64,000 nt of DNA from Spartobacteria bacterium LR76 (GCA_003054655.1 QAYZ01000015.1:558001-622000); one strand, 5' to 3'; positions 26,521-35,215 are shown, counted from the first letter of the stretch. Translations and numbers: made by a program. The notes: generated by a model not told the origin, from the sequence alone.

Positions 26521-28410
26521 TCAAGCCTGGCCCGTTTCCGGAATCCATACCCGCATGGCTCCGGGTGTGCGGTTGTCCCAGGCAAAATACGGGATGGCTT
26601 TGAAAGGCGTTTCCTCGCGATGCACCGCCGTCGCGGGCTGATACAGGGGCTCCTGATCCGAGCGAGCGGACATCACTCCCCTGCCCGCCAGCACCAGCAG
26701 ACTCTCTCCCTCTGGCACCAGGCTTTCACGGCTTTCCGTCAGCTCCTGCCCTGCGGGCAGACCGACATCGAGCACGCTGCCCTCGAAATCGTGATCCTCG
26801 ATGCAGTAGACGAAGGGGCCTCGAGCCAGTGCGATCTGGCCGGCGTTGCCCGCGAGCTTCGCGTGCGAGACTATCCGTCTTGTCTCCACCGGGAACTCCA
26901 GTTCCACGGCATCGCCTCCCTGCCAGACCCGCGACAGCCGTAGGTATCCGTCCCGGATCTCGGCCGGTTGCAGGTCGCCATTGATACGGAGCGCATTCAC
27001 TTTTCCCGCCCATTCCGGCACGCGAATAGCGAGGGTGAACTCCAGCGGCGATGGGAGTTCCAACTCGCAACGCACCGCTCCGCCCCAGGGCGTCGAGCCC
27101 TCCTGCCGGAGAGCGCCCTGCGTGCGGCCGCCCAGCGTGAAGCTGGCCGACGCGCCGATGTGCAGGTGGACGCGCAGTTCATCGGCAGTCTCCGAGAAAA
27201 GGTAGGACCCGAGTGTGCCCAGCAGGCGCGAGAGATTCGACGGGCAGCAGGAGCACTCAAACCAGTCGGACCGATGGTGATGACCAAAGGACAGCAGCGG
27301 ATTTTGATAGAAAAACTTTCGCCCATCCAGGGACATCCCGCTTAGGGCGCCGTTGTAGAGGGCACGCTCGATCATGTCCGCATACTTGCGCTCGCCCGAG
27401 TGCTGGAGCATGCGATGCGCCCAGAAGATGAGCGAAACGCTCGCGCAAGTTTCGCAATAGGCTCTTTCGTTTGGCAGGTCGTAAGGCGTGGTGAAGGTCT
27501 CTCCGTACCACGTGCTGCCGATGCCTCCGGTGACATAGACCTTGCAGGCCTCCATGTCCTTCCACAGGGTCTCGCAAGCATGGAGCAAGGTGGGATCGGC
27601 GGTTTCCCGCGCGACGTCCGCCATGCCGCAGTACAGGTACATCGCGCGAACGGCGTGACCCACCACCTCCTTTTGCTCCCGCACCGGCACATGGGCCTGG
27701 AAATAGGCGGGGGGCTGATCGAGGGGCAGGAAGTCCTGGGGAAGGTGCTGGGTTTCGAGCTCGAACCACAGCGGCTTTTGTCCGCGCTGGTTGATGAAAT
27801 ACGCAGCTAGGTCGAGGTACCGCTTCTCTCCCGTCGCGCGATGGAGGCGCACCAGCGCAAGCTCGATCTCTTCGTGCCCGCAATAGCCCGGGATCTTGCC
27901 CTCTCCCAGCCCAAAGATGGAGTCGATATAATCCGCCAGCCGGCATGCCGCATCGAGCAGATCTCGCGAACCCGTGAGCTGATGATGCGCCACCGCCGCC
28001 TCAAAAATATGACCCGCGCAGTACAGCTCGTGATTGAACTTCAGGTTCTTCCAGCGCCGAACGGGATCGCAGACGGTAAAATAGGCGTTCAGGTAGCCGT
28101 CGCTGAGCTGGGCTCCGATGAACAATGCCGCCACACGGTCGATCTGCGCGCGCAGCTCGGGATCAGGCCGGATCGCGCAGGCGTAGCACGCCGCCTCCAG
28201 CCATTTTGCCGTATCCGAATCCCAGTAGTGATGCGGCCGGTTGGGCATCCCCGGCTTCCACTCCAGCTTGAGTGCGTCGAACCGCCCCGTTCGCTCGCAC
28301 ATTTCATACTGTTTAGGCAGCGACTGCTCATGGTTCACTCGCAGACGCTCATTCCAAAATGGGTCATTGATCTGGACCTGCTGAAAGGGGAGAGAGGAAT
28401 ACCGGAACAT
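26521..28410 (-). CDS. GH127 beta-L-arabinofuranosidase-like protein
   Basis: A 629-residue protein of the former DUF1680 family. The (alpha/alpha)6 barrel (about residues 10-420) is followed by beta-sandwiches. The zinc/cysteine site of characterised GH127 enzymes (HypBA1 Glu338, Cys340, Cys417, Cys418) is matched in spacing and context by Glu320 and Cys322 in YCETCAS and Cys388-Cys389 in SCCPSN. The acid/base Glu322 of HypBA1 corresponds to Glu304 in YGETF. Cys388 would be the nucleophile. There is no signal peptide, so it acts on imported oligosaccharides, releasing beta-L-arabinofuranose. I chose ATG 28410; a TTG at 28446 is an alternative. It is transcribed divergently from an AraC regulator 75 bp away. 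Confidence 0.9.
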   Translation of the reverse strand: MFRYSSLPFQQVQINDPFWNERLRVNHEQSLPKQYEMCERTGRFDALKLEWKPGMPNRPHHYWDSDTAKWLEAACYACAIRPDPELRAQIDRVAALFIGAQLSDGYLNAYFTVCDPVRRWKNLKFNHELYCAGHIFEAAVAHHQLTGSRDLLDAACRLADYIDSIFGLGEGKIPGYCGHEEIELALVRLHRATGEKRYLDLAAYFINQRGQKPLWFELETQHLPQDFLPLDQPPAYFQAHVPVREQKEVVGHAVRAMYLYCGMADVARETADPTLLHACETLWKDMEACKVYVTGGIGSTWYGETFTTPYDLPNERAYCETCASVSLIFWAHRMLQHSGERKYADMIERALYNGALSGMSLDGRKFFYQNPLLSFGHHHRSDWFECSCCPSNLSRLLGTLGSYLFSETADELRVHLHIGASASFTLGGRTQGALRQEGSTPWGGAVRCELELPSPLEFTLAIRVPEWAGKVNALRINGDLQPAEIRDGYLRLSRVWQGGDAVELEFPVETRRIVSHAKLAGNAGQIALARGPFVYCIEDHDFEGSVLDVGLPAGQELTESRESLVPEGESLLVLAGRGVMSARSDQEPLYQPATAVHREETPFKAIPYFAWDNRTPGAMRVWIPETGQA

Positions 28411-28422
28411 ATTCGCATATGT
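28407..28422. promoter_or_regulatory. Palindrome in the GH127/AraC divergent region
   Basis: ACATAT-TCGC-ATATGT, 6-bp perfect arms, overlapping the GH127 start codon. It differs from the LacI-type operator and may be an operator or part of the initiation region. A chance AT-rich repeat is possible. Confidence 0.35.
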
Positions 28423-28485
28423 CTCACCCTTTCCTTTTTCCGCCAATTGGCTATTTTCGTAAGAAAGCGGAACAAATCCGACCTG

Positions 28486-29295
28486 ATGAATTTCCTCTAT
28501 CGCGGCGTGTACAGCCTCCAGCCCGAGATTGGCGGGTTATTCCTATCTCCGGGCTTCGGAAGGCACCTGCAACGTTCCATGCCACAGTATGAGCTGATCT
28601 TTGTGCGATCGGGCACCCTGCATATCGCCGACGAAACCAATTCCTTCGTCGTATCCAAAGGGCAGACCCTGATCCTCCGGCCAAGGGTTGCGCACTGGGG
28701 GACGGCAGACTATGAAGCCGACCTGGCATTTTACTGGATTCACTTCAAAGCGCAGGCCAGAGGACGCCGTATGCAGCAGGAGGCCATCCTCGCCCAACAT
28801 GCTACGCCAAAGCGCCCAGAGCGCCTCATCGAGATCTTCCATCGCTATCTCGACGACCAGGAATCCGGCAGGCTCTCACCGGAGCAAAGCCGACTGCTGC
28901 TCGGGCTGATGCTGCTCGAAATCCAATATCCCGAGGCAAGAACCTCTCCCAGCGAGGAGAATCTCGCCGGGCGAGCGGAGCGACACATCGCCACCCATTT
29001 TGCCCAGGGCGTGCATGCCGGAGAAGTCGCCGCCGCCGTCGGCTGCCACCCCGACTATCTCGGTCGCGTGTTTCGCAAGGTGTACGGCTACACGCTCAGC
29101 GAGGCCATCCACCAAAAACAGATCGCCGAGGCTCGCCGCCTCTTAAGGGAAAGCGATCAGAACATCGATGAAATCGCCGCCGCCAGCGGCTTCCGAGAGC
29201 CGCGGTATTTCCGCAAACTCTTCCACCAATACCAGGGGTTGAGCCCCCGTGCGTACCGCAGCCTCTATTCCCGTTCGTACATCAACGTGAGGTAG
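28486..29295 (+). CDS. AraC family transcriptional regulator
   Basis: A 269-residue regulator. The N-terminal cupin sensor (about 1-150) includes YELIFVRSGTLHIADETNSFVVSKGQTLILRPRVAHWG, typical of sugar-sensing AraC proteins. The C-terminal domain has two helix-turn-helix units: AGEVAAAVGCHPDYLGRVFRKVYG and IDEIAAASGFREPRYFRKLFHQYQGLSPRAYR, the second being the family signature. The start ATG 28486 was chosen because the open frame further upstream runs antisense through the GH127 gene. Divergence from that gene suggests it activates the arabinofuranosidase in response to arabinose or a related sugar. Confidence 0.9.
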   Translation: MNFLYRGVYSLQPEIGGLFLSPGFGRHLQRSMPQYELIFVRSGTLHIADETNSFVVSKGQTLILRPRVAHWGTADYEADLAFYWIHFKAQARGRRMQQEAILAQHATPKRPERLIEIFHRYLDDQESGRLSPEQSRLLLGLMLLEIQYPEARTSPSEENLAGRAERHIATHFAQGVHAGEVAAAVGCHPDYLGRVFRKVYGYTLSEAIHQKQIAEARRLLRESDQNIDEIAAASGFREPRYFRKLFHQYQGLSPRAYRSLYSRSYINVR

Positions 29296-29343
29296 CCGCC
29301 ATTTCAGGAACCGGTTCGCAACCCTGGCCGGGACGGGCCAAGG

Positions 29344-30759
29344 TCAAGGCTCCTGCGATAGCGTGTAAACCATCTGACTCGGTTTGAGTGGAGTTAGACA
29401 ACCCGGCTCAGTCACGCGGAATTGCAGCGATTTGTAGAACGCACGATCATCTGCATCGTCCAAATACGCGTCCCCATATCCCGTATAGGGCTGCCTGCCA
29501 TTTGCCACAAGAGGACGCATCAGATACCGGGCACGGATGTAGGGAGAAATCGCCACACCTCCCTTCCATGAGTTGGCCGATTGTTCCAGGATTTCCTTCT
29601 GATGAGGCCCCTCGAAAACGAGCCGACTCAGGTCCGGGTCATAAAGAGCCAGGGGGAAGGAAAGAAATTGCCCTTTGATATACTTGTTTTGTGCGCTGCC
29701 GATCCCAGCGACGGTGCGGTACTCCGGCGCGGCGAAATCACCGTTCCAGCATCGGGTCTTTTGCGTCGCGATCAGTCGGGCGATATCCTCTTCATCGAAG
29801 ACGAGACCATACTGGTACAGGTTGACCGCGATGGAGACGGCCGCCACGTACCATTCGCCGAGGGGGTCAGGAGCGATCCATTCCACCCTCCAGCCATCCG
29901 GTTTCGATTTGTCGACATCCCACGAGCCAGCAGGCTCCCAGGACATCCACTCATAGTGCCCATCCTTGAGGCTGAGACTGCGCTTGAATCGCGTGCCCAA
30001 CTGCACGGCACGTCGCATATATTGCGGGGAGCCAGTTGCACGGTAGAGCGCCAAAAGACCGTCCACCACGATGGCACACTTTTCATGAGGGAGAGTGACA
30101 CCCGGCTCTCGGGAATCACAAAGAGGATAGTCCAGCCCACGGTAAACAGCGCCCTGCGAACCCATATCCACAAAAAAGCCGCGCTCGTCCCATTTTGGAA
30201 AAAGCTGCTTTTCCATCAATTCCAGATACCCGCTGATTCTTCCCTCATTGGCCCGGGCGTACTCCGCATCCGACCTGGCGAGCTCCACCCAGCGCGAGAG
30301 GATCGCTATAGCGCGAAAGTTCATCTGCAGTTCGTCGATCTGCAAATCAGGTCGGCCTGGCATGCGTCGCGGTGGAATGGGTTTCCCGTACCAGCCGAGA
30401 TACCCGTCATCGCCCTTCCTCAACACGTCGGTGAAAAGAGCGAAAGCTTGCTTGAACTTGTCCAGATACGTTGTGTCTTCCGTCAGTTGATACGCATCCA
30501 ACAGAGCACCTAGATAGAGAAACTCCTCCCAGGCAAACATCTCCGGTGATGCGAGACATCGGCTTGCCACCTTCTGCGCCGAAAGCGAGTCTGCATAGCG
30601 CACCGCATGGCCAATATACCTTTCGAGAACGGTGCGTTCATCCTTGGTGAGCTTGAGGGATGCCACAAAGGTGACCGGTTCGGGCTGCGGCGGGTCTGCC
30701 GACTGAAGCGCGGAAATCCCCAGGATGATGACGCATAACACAAAAGGGGTGTTTTTCAT
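29344..30759 (-). CDS. Secreted alpha/alpha-barrel-like protein of unknown function
   Basis: A 471-residue exported protein with signal peptide MKNTPFVLCVIILGISALQS, cleavage near SA|DPP. The rest is mostly helical with repeated aromatic helix hairpins (FLYLGALLDAYQLTEDTTYLDKFKQAF, RAIAILSRWVELARSD, AIVVDGLLALYRATGSPQYMRRAVQLG, EWYVAAVSIAVNLYQYG), the look of an (alpha/alpha)6 barrel of glycosidase, lyase or epimerase type. I do not recognise a named family or catalytic motif. It follows the second heparinase-like gene after 88 bp on the same strand, so it likely shares its operator. The upstream in-frame extension to 30951 overlaps that gene and lacks a signal peptide. Confidence 0.65.
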   Translation of the reverse strand: MKNTPFVLCVIILGISALQSADPPQPEPVTFVASLKLTKDERTVLERYIGHAVRYADSLSAQKVASRCLASPEMFAWEEFLYLGALLDAYQLTEDTTYLDKFKQAFALFTDVLRKGDDGYLGWYGKPIPPRRMPGRPDLQIDELQMNFRAIAILSRWVELARSDAEYARANEGRISGYLELMEKQLFPKWDERGFFVDMGSQGAVYRGLDYPLCDSREPGVTLPHEKCAIVVDGLLALYRATGSPQYMRRAVQLGTRFKRSLSLKDGHYEWMSWEPAGSWDVDKSKPDGWRVEWIAPDPLGEWYVAAVSIAVNLYQYGLVFDEEDIARLIATQKTRCWNGDFAAPEYRTVAGIGSAQNKYIKGQFLSFPLALYDPDLSRLVFEGPHQKEILEQSANSWKGGVAISPYIRARYLMRPLVANGRQPYTGYGDAYLDDADDRAFYKSLQFRVTEPGCLTPLKPSQMVYTLSQEP

Positions 30760-30847
30760 AGAGCTGGTAAAAACGCCTGGAGATCGCATCCCGGCCAAGG
30801 AAGGGGCCCTCCGTACGGTCGACTCCTCCTCAAGCCGGGAGGGAAGA

Positions 30848-33415
30848 TCAGCTCTTGGCAAACTGGACCCTGGCACCTGCTTTGAGCTTGATGCCGATGC
30901 GCTCACCGCTCGCCTGGACTTCCGCCGCAGCGCCGCGCGACCCATCGGCATTCATCTCATAAGCGGTCAATCCCGCCAAAGCCGGGAATGACACCGTGAC
31001 AACGGCTTCAGTCGGCGAGGGGTTTCCCACCACAAACTCACCGCCAGCGAGTTGCTCGATATAGGCAAGCCCGGTTTCGCTTCGCTCGATCCGGGCATCC
31101 CCGATCCTGAGAGATTTTCCACCAGCAAGATAAAGAGCAGTGATCGCTCCAGCCTCACGGCGGGAATAGGCCTGCACGGCATCGGTCTCAAGACCGGCGG
31201 CTTGGACAAGCCCTGCCGGACGATAAGACACAAAGCAGACATCATGGCCGGCGGCAGTTTCAATCTCAAGCACACCAAAGCCTTCCGCAATGCCCCCGCT
31301 TTGCTTGATGCCCTTCACGAAGGAGGTCTCTCCTCCGGAGAAGTCAATAACATTGCCAAACAACGTGTCCTTTGCGCCTGTACGCCGCTCGATCAGCGTG
31401 GGAGGCAGCTCCAGCTTGCCGTTGAAACGAAACTGTCCATCTCCTGTGATGACCTCCGTGGGAGCACCGCCGGCCGCGAACAGCATGGCAGGCTTTCCAT
31501 CAGGTGTCGCAATAGCGGCGCTCCACGCCTCGCCGGTGGCATCCGCCCGCATCGTATCCTGGAGCGCGTTGTAGCCATTGTTCACAGGCTCTGGAAAAGT
31601 GAAGGGACTCATCGGGAGCCTGACGTCGAGTTTTCCCCGAAAATGCCAGGCGAGATCGTATTTTCGCTCTTTGTCACTGGTGACTGCAAATAAGTCTGCC
31701 AGATAGTTTTTCGTGATGAAAACCGCCCGGTCCTGCGGGATTTTCTCCTGGTACAACGTATCCGACCACGCGCGCTGCATCCCGATCGTCAGCGCCGGCG
31801 CAAAGACAGTCTGGATGGCATTTGGAATCGGCGTGCCTTTCGGGTATTTGTAAATATCGCCAAAGTTCACCTGGGATTTCTCGTCCACGGTCAACGCGCA
31901 ATTCGCCAGCGTGGTCCAGTACCACTTGGGATCCATCGGGTCGTTGTAGGGAAAAATGACGCCTGGGAAAGGTGCCAGCACCTCGTTCATGGCAAAAATA
32001 TCCAGACCCAGCTTGGAGGGATGCCCATGGCTACCGCTCTCTCCGTACTCCATGATCACCTGGTTCCAGTTCTCCGCTGTCGGTATGCGCAGCACCCCAT
32101 AACCCACGGAATAGTAGTTGGCGCTTTCCGCAGGCCTCTTCACTTCCCTGGTCGAGTCGACGCCGGCCAGAAACAGCGAGGGGGGTCCGGCGTGGACTGT
32201 CATCTCGAGTTGATTATGCGCGCTCTTGATGATCGGTATGTACGCTGGATCCTTGTAGCGGCGATACCCGCACATATACGGCACGCCCACCTCATTGCTC
32301 TGCCAGTTCGCATCCGAGATCAGGGCAAAGGGAGCCGAATCGTGAAGGGCGGGAATGTCCAGCTTCGGCGTGGGATAGGCCAGGACAATGGCCGAATCCA
32401 GAAGGCGCTTCAGGATGCCGTTATTATATCGGTACAGGTCAATACCGTGATGCCAGAGAGTCTCGGCCCCGTTGATCAATCCGCAGGAGGCGATTCCGGT
32501 CTGGTACGCGGGCGCACCCTCCAGCCACAGCCCATCGGGCCGTATGCATGTCGGGGAAAAGTGCATACCCAGCACGCCGCCGACCGGCTTCTCCTTCGAT
32601 CCGCCTGATCCATAGAGAGCAATATTGACGAGAGTCTCGTTATCGGTGGCGTACCCCGCCATCAGAGTGGCCGCAGTGCATACCGCCGCGCGATTGTGCG
32701 TTTCGTTGATATAGGTTCGCTCGGCAATGACGGGATGATAAAACTGGGAGCAGAAGTCCTCAAAAAACGCCTTCACCTGTTCGCGCTCCTCGGGCGTCCA
32801 GGACTTCAGGTTGTAGATAAGGTCGGCCCCAAACGCGACCCGGGCGAGCCAGAAGCCGTCCTCCAGAAACTGCCCGGTCAGCCGCCCATCCACCGCACTC
32901 CGATATCGCCTTTCCGTCCAGCCCTCGGGGTGCGGCATGTTCTTAAAAGCTCGCGCATACTCGAGGAGAAGCTTCTTGCCATACTCCCCGTACTGCTCAT
33001 TACCCGTCATCACGTACCCGATGCCCATGTTGGAGATGATGCGCGCATTTTCCCCATGCATCCGATAGTCTTCCCTGGATGGCGCTGGGCCACCCTGGGC
33101 CAACGGAGCCATGGTTTGCCCCAGGATCTTGTCGAGCCTGGTCTTGAGGCGGTCGAGGTCCTCCTGCAGTGCCTGATTCGTCGGAATCTGCGCCTTTAGT
33201 TCATCAATATCCTGCTGATCCCAGAGCGTGTTGGGGTGGCCCTGCGCCATTCTCGGCTCCCCATGGACTTGAACGGGAGCTTCTCCGCTCGTCGCAGCGG
33301 TCGGCGCAATATTTGCGGGATTCAATTCCGTCACAAAGCCGGGCACTTGGGCAAATGCCCATCCCGCGATCACAACAGAGCTGAGTGCCAATGGGAAAAA
33401 ATGAGTCGGCTTCAT
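30848..33415 (-). CDS. Secreted heparinase II/III-like / alginate-lyase-like protein
   Basis: An 855-residue exported lyase candidate. Signal peptide: MKPTHFFPLALSSVVIAGWA, cleavage near FAQ|VPG. A helical toroid (about 60-400) carries AQGHPNTLWDQQDIDELKAQI at its start and GLWLEGAPAYQTG, corresponding to the Glu/Tyr region of the family. The beta-rich part contains GESGSHGHPSKLGLDIFAMN, the conserved His-Gly-His segment before the beta domain of heparinase II/III proteins. It also has an additional C-terminal beta domain of about 150 residues. It differs strongly from the lyase at 13798, so the two may cut different linkages. A promoter overlapping a LacI-type operator lies upstream. Confidence 0.8.
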   Translation of the reverse strand: MKPTHFFPLALSSVVIAGWAFAQVPGFVTELNPANIAPTAATSGEAPVQVHGEPRMAQGHPNTLWDQQDIDELKAQIPTNQALQEDLDRLKTRLDKILGQTMAPLAQGGPAPSREDYRMHGENARIISNMGIGYVMTGNEQYGEYGKKLLLEYARAFKNMPHPEGWTERRYRSAVDGRLTGQFLEDGFWLARVAFGADLIYNLKSWTPEEREQVKAFFEDFCSQFYHPVIAERTYINETHNRAAVCTAATLMAGYATDNETLVNIALYGSGGSKEKPVGGVLGMHFSPTCIRPDGLWLEGAPAYQTGIASCGLINGAETLWHHGIDLYRYNNGILKRLLDSAIVLAYPTPKLDIPALHDSAPFALISDANWQSNEVGVPYMCGYRRYKDPAYIPIIKSAHNQLEMTVHAGPPSLFLAGVDSTREVKRPAESANYYSVGYGVLRIPTAENWNQVIMEYGESGSHGHPSKLGLDIFAMNEVLAPFPGVIFPYNDPMDPKWYWTTLANCALTVDEKSQVNFGDIYKYPKGTPIPNAIQTVFAPALTIGMQRAWSDTLYQEKIPQDRAVFITKNYLADLFAVTSDKERKYDLAWHFRGKLDVRLPMSPFTFPEPVNNGYNALQDTMRADATGEAWSAAIATPDGKPAMLFAAGGAPTEVITGDGQFRFNGKLELPPTLIERRTGAKDTLFGNVIDFSGGETSFVKGIKQSGGIAEGFGVLEIETAAGHDVCFVSYRPAGLVQAAGLETDAVQAYSRREAGAITALYLAGGKSLRIGDARIERSETGLAYIEQLAGGEFVVGNPSPTEAVVTVSFPALAGLTAYEMNADGSRGAAAEVQASGERIGIKLKAGARVQFAKS

Positions 33416-33442
33416 GAGGGAGAGACGCTTGGCAGTTTATCC

Positions 33443-33480
33443 TCTATCAAAAATACTCTAAAGCAAGTCAAACGTGTGAT
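33443..33480 (-). promoter_or_regulatory. Promoter and LacI-type operator of the second lyase gene
   Basis: Minus strand: TTGACT (33466-33471), 17-bp spacer, GATAGA (33443-33448). The operator ATCACACGTTTGAC (33467-33480; 12 of 14 to consensus) covers the -35 box. The ATG lies 27 bp past the -10. Confidence 0.55.
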
Positions 33481-33484
33481 TGTT

Positions 33485-33714
33485 ATGGAGACAGAAAAAC
33501 CCGAGGACCGGGAGCGGCGCGCTCTTTTTGACCTGCTAAGAGCCTCAAGCTGACCGGCGCGGAGGAGCGTGTCTTCCGGCAGGTTTCCACCCTGGGGCCT
33601 CCGCTGCGGGGCTTGCTCTGGGAGACGACTGCCATCCCGGAAATCCGGGTCCAGGCCCAGCGCCTGGCTCGCCGCATTCTGGATATGTTTCATCTGCCGT
33701 CGTGGCAGATTTAG
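33485..33714 (+). pseudogene. Possible frameshifted small gene
   Basis: Reading starts METEKPEDRERRALFDLLRASS and stops at 33553. One frame back, from about 33541, a clean peptide SLKLTGAEERVFRQVSTLGP and on to FHLPSWQI ends at 33714. Joined by a one-base change they would give a roughly 76-residue charged helical protein. The surrounding 440 bp has no better gene; a minus-strand frame (33412-33810) overlaps the lyase promoter and is not favoured. Confidence 0.25.
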
Positions 33715-33852
33715 CGCGATAGAGCTTCCTTCGTGGATCAGGTCAGCCGCGACCTGCCGCCACCATTCAGGAAGCAGATCGAATGGGATTTTGTAATACC
33801 TATTCCGCATGATGTTCAGATACCTGGACGTGTAACGAAGGCGAAACTCCCG

Positions 33853-34299
33853 TCACTCCCGTTTTCTGAGAACGGCGTAGACAAAGCTCCATGCCAGCCA
33901 AATCGCGCAGGATGCAAGCAGCGGGGGCATAAAGTCGGAGAGGAGGTATGGAGCGTGCTCTGGATTCCGCGCGATGAGAACGCCTGCAAAAGCAATCGGA
34001 GCGGCGAATCGCGGAAGCAACCTTCGCAAGCTGGTCGCGCCCATTCCGATTCCCATGCCGCAGATGATCCCGGCGGCGATGTAGGGTGCCTTGGAGAAAA
34101 TCTTCTCTCCCGCGTTGTAACCCGGATGCGCGAGGGGGACCTGGCCGAAGAGGGATTGCATCCACACCCCATACCACTGCTCGTGAAGCCAGGCCCAAAC
34201 GGTCAGCGATATCAAAAGCAGGAATCCCGCATACGCAAGCTCTGTCCTGATCACTCGGGAAAGGCGCTTCTTTTCGTTTGCCCAGAGCCCGTGCGTCAT
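33853..34299 (-). CDS. Small integral membrane protein, unknown function
   Basis: A 148-residue protein with four predicted transmembrane segments: AYAGFLLLISLTVWAWL, APYIAAGIICGMGIGMGA, FAAPIAFAGVLIA, and PLLASCAIWLAWSFVYAVL. A basic N-terminus (MTHGLWANEKKRLSRVIR) suggests a cytoplasmic start. I recognise no family. It begins 7 bp after the 76-residue gene, so it may be the third gene of the nucleotidyltransferase unit or merely follow it. An in-frame upstream extension would run back through that gene and is rejected. Confidence 0.6.
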   Translation of the reverse strand: MTHGLWANEKKRLSRVIRTELAYAGFLLLISLTVWAWLHEQWYGVWMQSLFGQVPLAHPGYNAGEKIFSKAPYIAAGIICGMGIGMGATSLRRLLPRFAAPIAFAGVLIARNPEHAPYLLSDFMPPLLASCAIWLAWSFVYAVLRKRE

Positions 34300-34306
34300 G
34301 ATCTCC

Positions 34307-34537
34307 CTACATCTCCCGCGTCGCCTTGTCTCCTCCTGATAAAGCTTCGCGCTCCCAGCGCTCCAGCTCCTCCAGGGACGCAAAAGGGAGATTGCGTCGG
34401 CCCTGAAAGGCTTCGCGCAACTCGGCATCGTTCCGCGAGGTTTTGCGTCCGCACTCGTCGGGTGAAATCAAATTGGTCACCCTCCGTCGCCGGGCGCGGG
34501 TGGCGAGCCATTCGGCTTCCGTCCACTTCGTTTTCAT
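34307..34537 (-). CDS. 76-residue charged protein overlapping the nucleotidyltransferase gene
   Basis: A short highly charged, mostly helical protein (EAEWLATRARRRRVTNL, NDAELREAFQGRRNL, LEELERWEREALSGGDKA). Its ATG overlaps the upstream stop codon by 4 bp (ATGA), implying translational coupling. No membrane segment or known motif. Size, charge and coupling resemble the partner in nucleotidyltransferase-based toxin-antitoxin pairs, but I recognise no family, so this is inference from context only. Confidence 0.6.
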   Translation of the reverse strand: MKTKWTEAEWLATRARRRRVTNLISPDECGRKTSRNDAELREAFQGRRNLPFASLEELERWEREALSGGDKATREM

Positions 34538-35142
34538 TGCGGGATATTACGTTTAGAGGTTTGAATCCGCTTGGCGAGTTCCTCTTTAATCGCCCTTAGC
34601 TCCTTCAATACCCCGTACTCTGGCAAGGACGCAACCCGCTCCGCCTCATCCCAGTCAACTGGCAACTCACCAGCCAGGGCAACTGCGAGGATTTTCTCAG
34701 CGCAAGCCCGGCATTCATCATGGGGCTGCGGATAGACGGCCATGAGCACTCTTTCAGCAATCAGATCCTCGGGTTTCGCGACCAATACTCCGCCGATTTC
34801 CCGAAACTCCGTCTTTGCCAGCGTTTCCACCGGGCCGAGAATATCCACAAACATCCCTCCGACCCGGTATGATCGCACCCCACCGGTAGCTCCGAGCTGG
34901 CCCATGACCTCGGCGATCACGCGCAGAGATGGCCGCTCGAAGTCGAAGCATACGTCAATATCGCCCGAGGTGTATTGCCCGTCGGTCAGGAGCTCGATGG
35001 CGGAGCCGCCGACGATCACGATTCGGCTCCCGCGTTCCTCGAAAAGCACACGAAGGAGCTGAGCCAGCCGAAGCGTCTTCAGCGTCGGCTCTGGTTCGCC
35101 CTCGATCTCTTTCAGGCGATCCTGGATATCCTCCGGATTCAT
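34534..35142 (-). CDS. Nucleotidyltransferase-fold protein (DUF6036/AbiEii-like)
   Basis: A 202-residue protein with the pol-beta nucleotidyltransferase signature: VGGSAIELL (Gly45-Gly46-Ser47) followed by Asp61-x-Asp63 in SGDIDV. The later segment FVDILGPVETLAKTEFREIGGVLVAKPEDLIAERV is characteristic of the DUF6036 / AbiEii-like group, where a third acidic residue would lie in VDILG. The C-terminal third is helical and Lys/Glu-rich. Such proteins modify tRNA or partner proteins in toxin-antitoxin or phage-defence systems, or are orphan transferases. The 4-bp overlap with the following small gene supports a two-component unit. Target unknown. Confidence 0.7.
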   Translation of the reverse strand: MNPEDIQDRLKEIEGEPEPTLKTLRLAQLLRVLFEERGSRIVIVGGSAIELLTDGQYTSGDIDVCFDFERPSLRVIAEVMGQLGATGGVRSYRVGGMFVDILGPVETLAKTEFREIGGVLVAKPEDLIAERVLMAVYPQPHDECRACAEKILAVALAGELPVDWDEAERVASLPEYGVLKELRAIKEELAKRIQTSKRNIPQ

Positions 35143-35215
35143 TTCGACGAAAGTAGCCCGTCACGCCCAGCGCCGTCAACCCACGCTCAAAAGGAGTCGC
35201 GAGCAGCAACTCCTC

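Noticed and set aside
33412-33810. A 132-codon minus-strand frame before the second lyase
   Set aside because: It would cover that gene's promoter and operator and run into its start codon; no recognisable domain.
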